Positions 5,289 to 7,128 of a stretch of 7,128 nucleotides of DNA are shown here, in pieces. How positions within the stretch are numbered: the first letter of the stretch is position 1; each line of letters starts with the position of its first letter. The translations under genes were made by a program, and so were the position numbers. Below the pieces are notes generated by a model. That model searched no databases, was not told the DNA's origin, and worked only from the letters and a program-made list of their open reading frames with translations. Source of the stretch: Verrucomicrobiia bacterium (lineage in GTDB: Bacteria > Verrucomicrobiota > Verrucomicrobiae > Limisphaerales > UBA11358); NCBI GenBank assembly GCA_030042375.1, contig JASHZU010000040.1, positions 1 to 7,128 of the forward strand. Reading direction: 5' to 3'.

Positions 5289-6170
5289 ATGATTATCGTT
5301 TATTATTTGGCCCGCGGTTTAATCGCGCTGTTGCAGGCATTGCCCCTGCCGACGGTGGCGCGCCTCGGCCGGTTTGGCGGGGCGGTGGTATTCCATCTGG
5401 ATGCGCGGCACCGACGCGTGACGCTGGAAAATTTGCGGATGTGTTTCGGCGGCGAAAAATCGGAGGAGGAAATCATGGCGCTGGCGAAGGAAAATTTCCG
5501 CCGCATCGGGGAAAATTATTGCTGCGCAATCAAAACCGCCGCGATGAGTATCGAAGAACTGCGTCCCTATGTGGAGTTTGACCGTCCAGAGCAAATTCAG
5601 CCGCCGCGCCGGATGGTCATGGCCATCGGGCATTTTGGCAATTTTGAATTATACGCGCGGTGTCAAAATATTGCGCCTGGTTACCAGTGCGCGACGACTT
5701 ACCGCGCATTGAAACAACCGGAGCTGAACCAGCTCCTGCAAACGCTGCGCGAAAAATCGGGCTGCCTTTTTTTTGAGCGGCGCACAGACGGCCCGCTGCT
5801 CCGCGCGGCAATGAACAGCAACAACATCATGTTGGGGTTGCTGGCCGACCAGAGTTCGCTCGGGCTGCGCGCGCCGTTTTTCGGGCATGATTGCGATACG
5901 GGACTGGCGCCGGCGGTTTTTGCGCTGCGTTATCACTGCGAACTGTACACGGCGTTTTGTTTCCGCATCGCCCTCGCGAAATGGCGGTTGGAGTTGGGTG
6001 ATAAAATTGAGACGCACGAAAATGGTTCGCCGCGAACCAGTAAAGATATCATGCGCGAGGTGAACCGATCGTTTGAGAAGGCAATTCGCCGCGACCCGGC
6101 AAACTGGTTCTGGGTGCATCGCCGGTGGAAGGGGGATAATGGGCCTGCGAGAACGGAGGATGGAGGATAG
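5289..6170 (+). CDS. Lipid A late acyltransferase (LpxL/HtrB-like)
   Basis: This 293-residue protein belongs to the lysophospholipid/lipid A acyltransferase family, which adds secondary acyl chains from acyl-ACP to Kdo-lipid A at the inner membrane. An N-terminal hydrophobic segment (residues 2-20, YYLARGLIALLQALPLP) serves as anchor. The HX4E catalytic motif is visible as GHFGNFE (114-120, with H115 and E120). LLADQSSLGLRAPFFG (184-199) corresponds to the conserved D-Q/R-x-x-G-F/P block, and the end carries NWFWVHRRWK (272-281), the typical family close. It starts 23 bases after lpxK and ends 3 bases before the next gene, so it is translated from the same transcript. No clear Shine-Dalgarno precedes the ATG. 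The last residues (PARTEDGG) are encoded partly by a degenerate heptamer repeat and look non-conserved. Whether it acts as LpxL or LpxM, and its chain preference, cannot be told from sequence alone. Confidence 0.92.
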   Translation: MIIVYYLARGLIALLQALPLPTVARLGRFGGAVVFHLDARHRRVTLENLRMCFGGEKSEEEIMALAKENFRRIGENYCCAIKTAAMSIEELRPYVEFDRPEQIQPPRRMVMAIGHFGNFELYARCQNIAPGYQCATTYRALKQPELNQLLQTLREKSGCLFFERRTDGPLLRAAMNSNNIMLGLLADQSSLGLRAPFFGHDCDTGLAPAVFALRYHCELYTAFCFRIALAKWRLELGDKIETHENGSPRTSKDIMREVNRSFEKAIRRDPANWFWVHRRWKGDNGPARTEDGG

Positions 6171-6182
6171 AGAATGGAAGAT
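6155..6182 (+). repeat. Degenerate heptamer repeat spanning the lpxL/waaF junction
   Basis: Four adjacent seven-base units follow one pattern: GGAGGAT, GGAGGAT, AGAGAAT, GGAAGAT. They encode the last residues of the acyltransferase, its TAG stop (6168-6170) and the ATG of the next gene (6174). The second unit's GGAGG lies seven bases before that ATG and is the strongest ribosome-binding site in the operon. Gain or loss of a unit would change both the C-terminus of one protein and the start region of the other. Confidence 0.7.
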
Positions 6183-7128
6183 CCCTCTTCAGCCTCCGCC
6201 TCTCGCCGAATCCTGGTCAGAGGAACGAACTGGCTGGGCGATGCGGTGATGACGACGCCGGCGCTGATGCGGTTGCGGGAAAAATTTCCCGGCTCGCATA
6301 TTGCGATATTGACGCCGGAGAAATTGCGGGACCTATGGCTGAACCATCCGGCGGTGAATGAAGCGATTTCTTTCAGCCCGGGCGAGGGCGTTTTTGCGGT
6401 CGCAAAAAAATTGCGGACGGGGAAATTTGATACCGCACTGGTGTTGCCGAATTCGCCGCGGTCGGCGATTGAGGTTTTTTTGGCCGGGATTCCACGCCGA
6501 ATTGGCTATGCGCGTCCGTGGCGGAATTTTTTCCTGACACAAACGGTTGCGCCGCGCGAGGGCGCGGTGAAAATGCAGAAACGGTCGGTGGAGGAAATAC
6601 GGGAACTCCTTGGGAAGAATCCAGAAGCCGGAACCCACGCGTGGGCCTGGAAGCTAGAATTTGCAAAGTCGGCGCATCAGACGTATGAGTATTTGCACCT
6701 GGCCGCCGCGATGGGAGCGAGCCCTGAGCCGCTGCCTCCAAGACTATCTGTCACGCCGGAGGAAGTGGAGGTTGCGGGGAAAAAATTTGGATGGGAGAAG
6801 ATTTCGGGTCCGGTTTTTGGACTAAATGCCGGCGCAGAGTATGGGCCGGCCAAGCGCTGGCCGATTGAAAGGTTTATTGCGGCAGCGAAGGAAATCCAGA
6901 AAAAGACGAATTGTAGCTGGGCTTTGTTTGGCGGGAAAAATGACGCGGAGTTTACAAACCAAATTGAATCGGCGATTGGCGGGCAGGGCGTTCTCAATTT
7001 GGCGGGCAAGACGTCGTTACGGGAACTAATGGCGCTTTTGAAATTATGCCGCGTCTTTTTGACGAATGATACCGGACCGATGCATGTGGGGGCGGCGCTG
7101 GGCGTTCCGGTGGTGGCGATTTTCGGCA
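6174..7128 (+). CDS. waaF: Lipopolysaccharide heptosyltransferase II-like (GT9), cut by right edge
   Basis: GT9 heptosyltransferases move ADP-heptose onto the inner core of lipopolysaccharide at the cytoplasmic face of the inner membrane. The visible 318 residues, out of a usual 340-360, include the N-terminal RGTNWLGDAVMTTPAL (16-31), LVLPNSPRSA (89-98), the central LNAGAEYGPAKRWP (217-230), which is the hallmark of WaaF-type enzymes, and TNDTGPMHVGAALGVPVVAIFG (297-318) of the ADP-heptose binding domain. D23 in the N-terminal motif matches the presumed catalytic aspartate position of GT9. The first ten or so residues (MEDPSSASAS) precede the first strand and are partly encoded by repeat sequence. 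Residues about 148-168 form a variable segment that contains a perfect 12-bp palindrome at DNA level. The WaaF rather than WaaC assignment rests on GAEYGPAKRWP; other GT9 core transferases cannot be fully excluded. Confidence 0.93.
   Translation, partial: MEDPSSASASRRILVRGTNWLGDAVMTTPALMRLREKFPGSHIAILTPEKLRDLWLNHPAVNEAISFSPGEGVFAVAKKLRTGKFDTALVLPNSPRSAIEVFLAGIPRRIGYARPWRNFFLTQTVAPREGAVKMQKRSVEEIRELLGKNPEAGTHAWAWKLEFAKSAHQTYEYLHLAAAMGASPEPLPPRLSVTPEEVEVAGKKFGWEKISGPVFGLNAGAEYGPAKRWPIERFIAAAKEIQKKTNCSWALFGGKNDAEFTNQIESAIGGQGVLNLAGKTSLRELMALLKLCRVFLTNDTGPMHVGAALGVPVVAIFG
6634..6645. repeat. Perfect 12-bp palindrome inside waaF
   Basis: CCCACGCGTGGG is fully self-complementary. It lies in codons 154-158 of the heptosyltransferase gene, in a linker that appears poorly conserved in the family. 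The flanking AGAATCCAGAAGCC (6617-6630) has the look of short intergenic repeats. It may be chance, or a remnant of a small palindromic insertion. Confidence 0.4.

Noticed and set aside
5767..5774. Run of eight T in the lpxL-like gene
   Set aside because: It falls in a conserved-looking Leu-Phe-Phe segment and is too short and isolated to argue for phase variation.

Overview
The window looks like chromosomal DNA from a Gram-negative bacterium that makes lipopolysaccharide. The LpxK-LpxL-WaaF gene order, the extended LpxK, the weak or absent Shine-Dalgarno sequences at several genes and the moderately GC-rich codon use recall Verrucomicrobiota (Pedosphaera/Limisphaerales-like). That placement is inferred from protein resemblance by eye, not from a search. 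No rRNA, tRNA, CRISPR array, insertion sequence or phage gene was seen, and no stretch over about 110 bases lacks a gene.

Left part (1-3038), all on the minus strand, read right to left: a 433-residue ECF42-type sigma factor with a long C-terminal TPR-like extension; a single-domain VOC (glyoxalase-fold) protein; a YCII/DGPF-family protein; a PhnB-like VOC protein; and the start of a second PhnB-like VOC protein that leaves the window. ECF42 sigma factors are known to sit beside DGPF genes. The gaps before the VOC and DGPF genes each carry the same two-part motif, TGTCC-N16-TTCGTC, at almost the same distance (44 and 45 bases) from the start codon, with the -35 half just after the preceding stop codon. 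I read these as promoters for this sigma factor. The next gap, before the first PhnB-like gene, lacks the motif. It holds two palindromic TAAC-N6-GTTA-type boxes and a housekeeping-like promoter, so a different regulator probably acts there.

Middle (3145-4005, minus strand): mtnP, S-methyl-5'-thioadenosine phosphorylase of methionine/adenine salvage. It lies upstream of the sigma gene on the same strand, with a 106-base gap that contains a housekeeping-like promoter for the sigma gene.

Right part (4093-7128, plus strand, divergent from mtnP): lpxK (lipid A 4'-kinase), an lpxL/htrB-like lipid A late acyltransferase and a waaF-like heptosyltransferase cut by the right edge. They are closely spaced (23- and 3-base gaps) and form an operon for late lipid A synthesis and inner-core assembly at the inner membrane. 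The lpxL/waaF junction lies in a degenerate heptamer repeat that also supplies the waaF ribosome-binding site.
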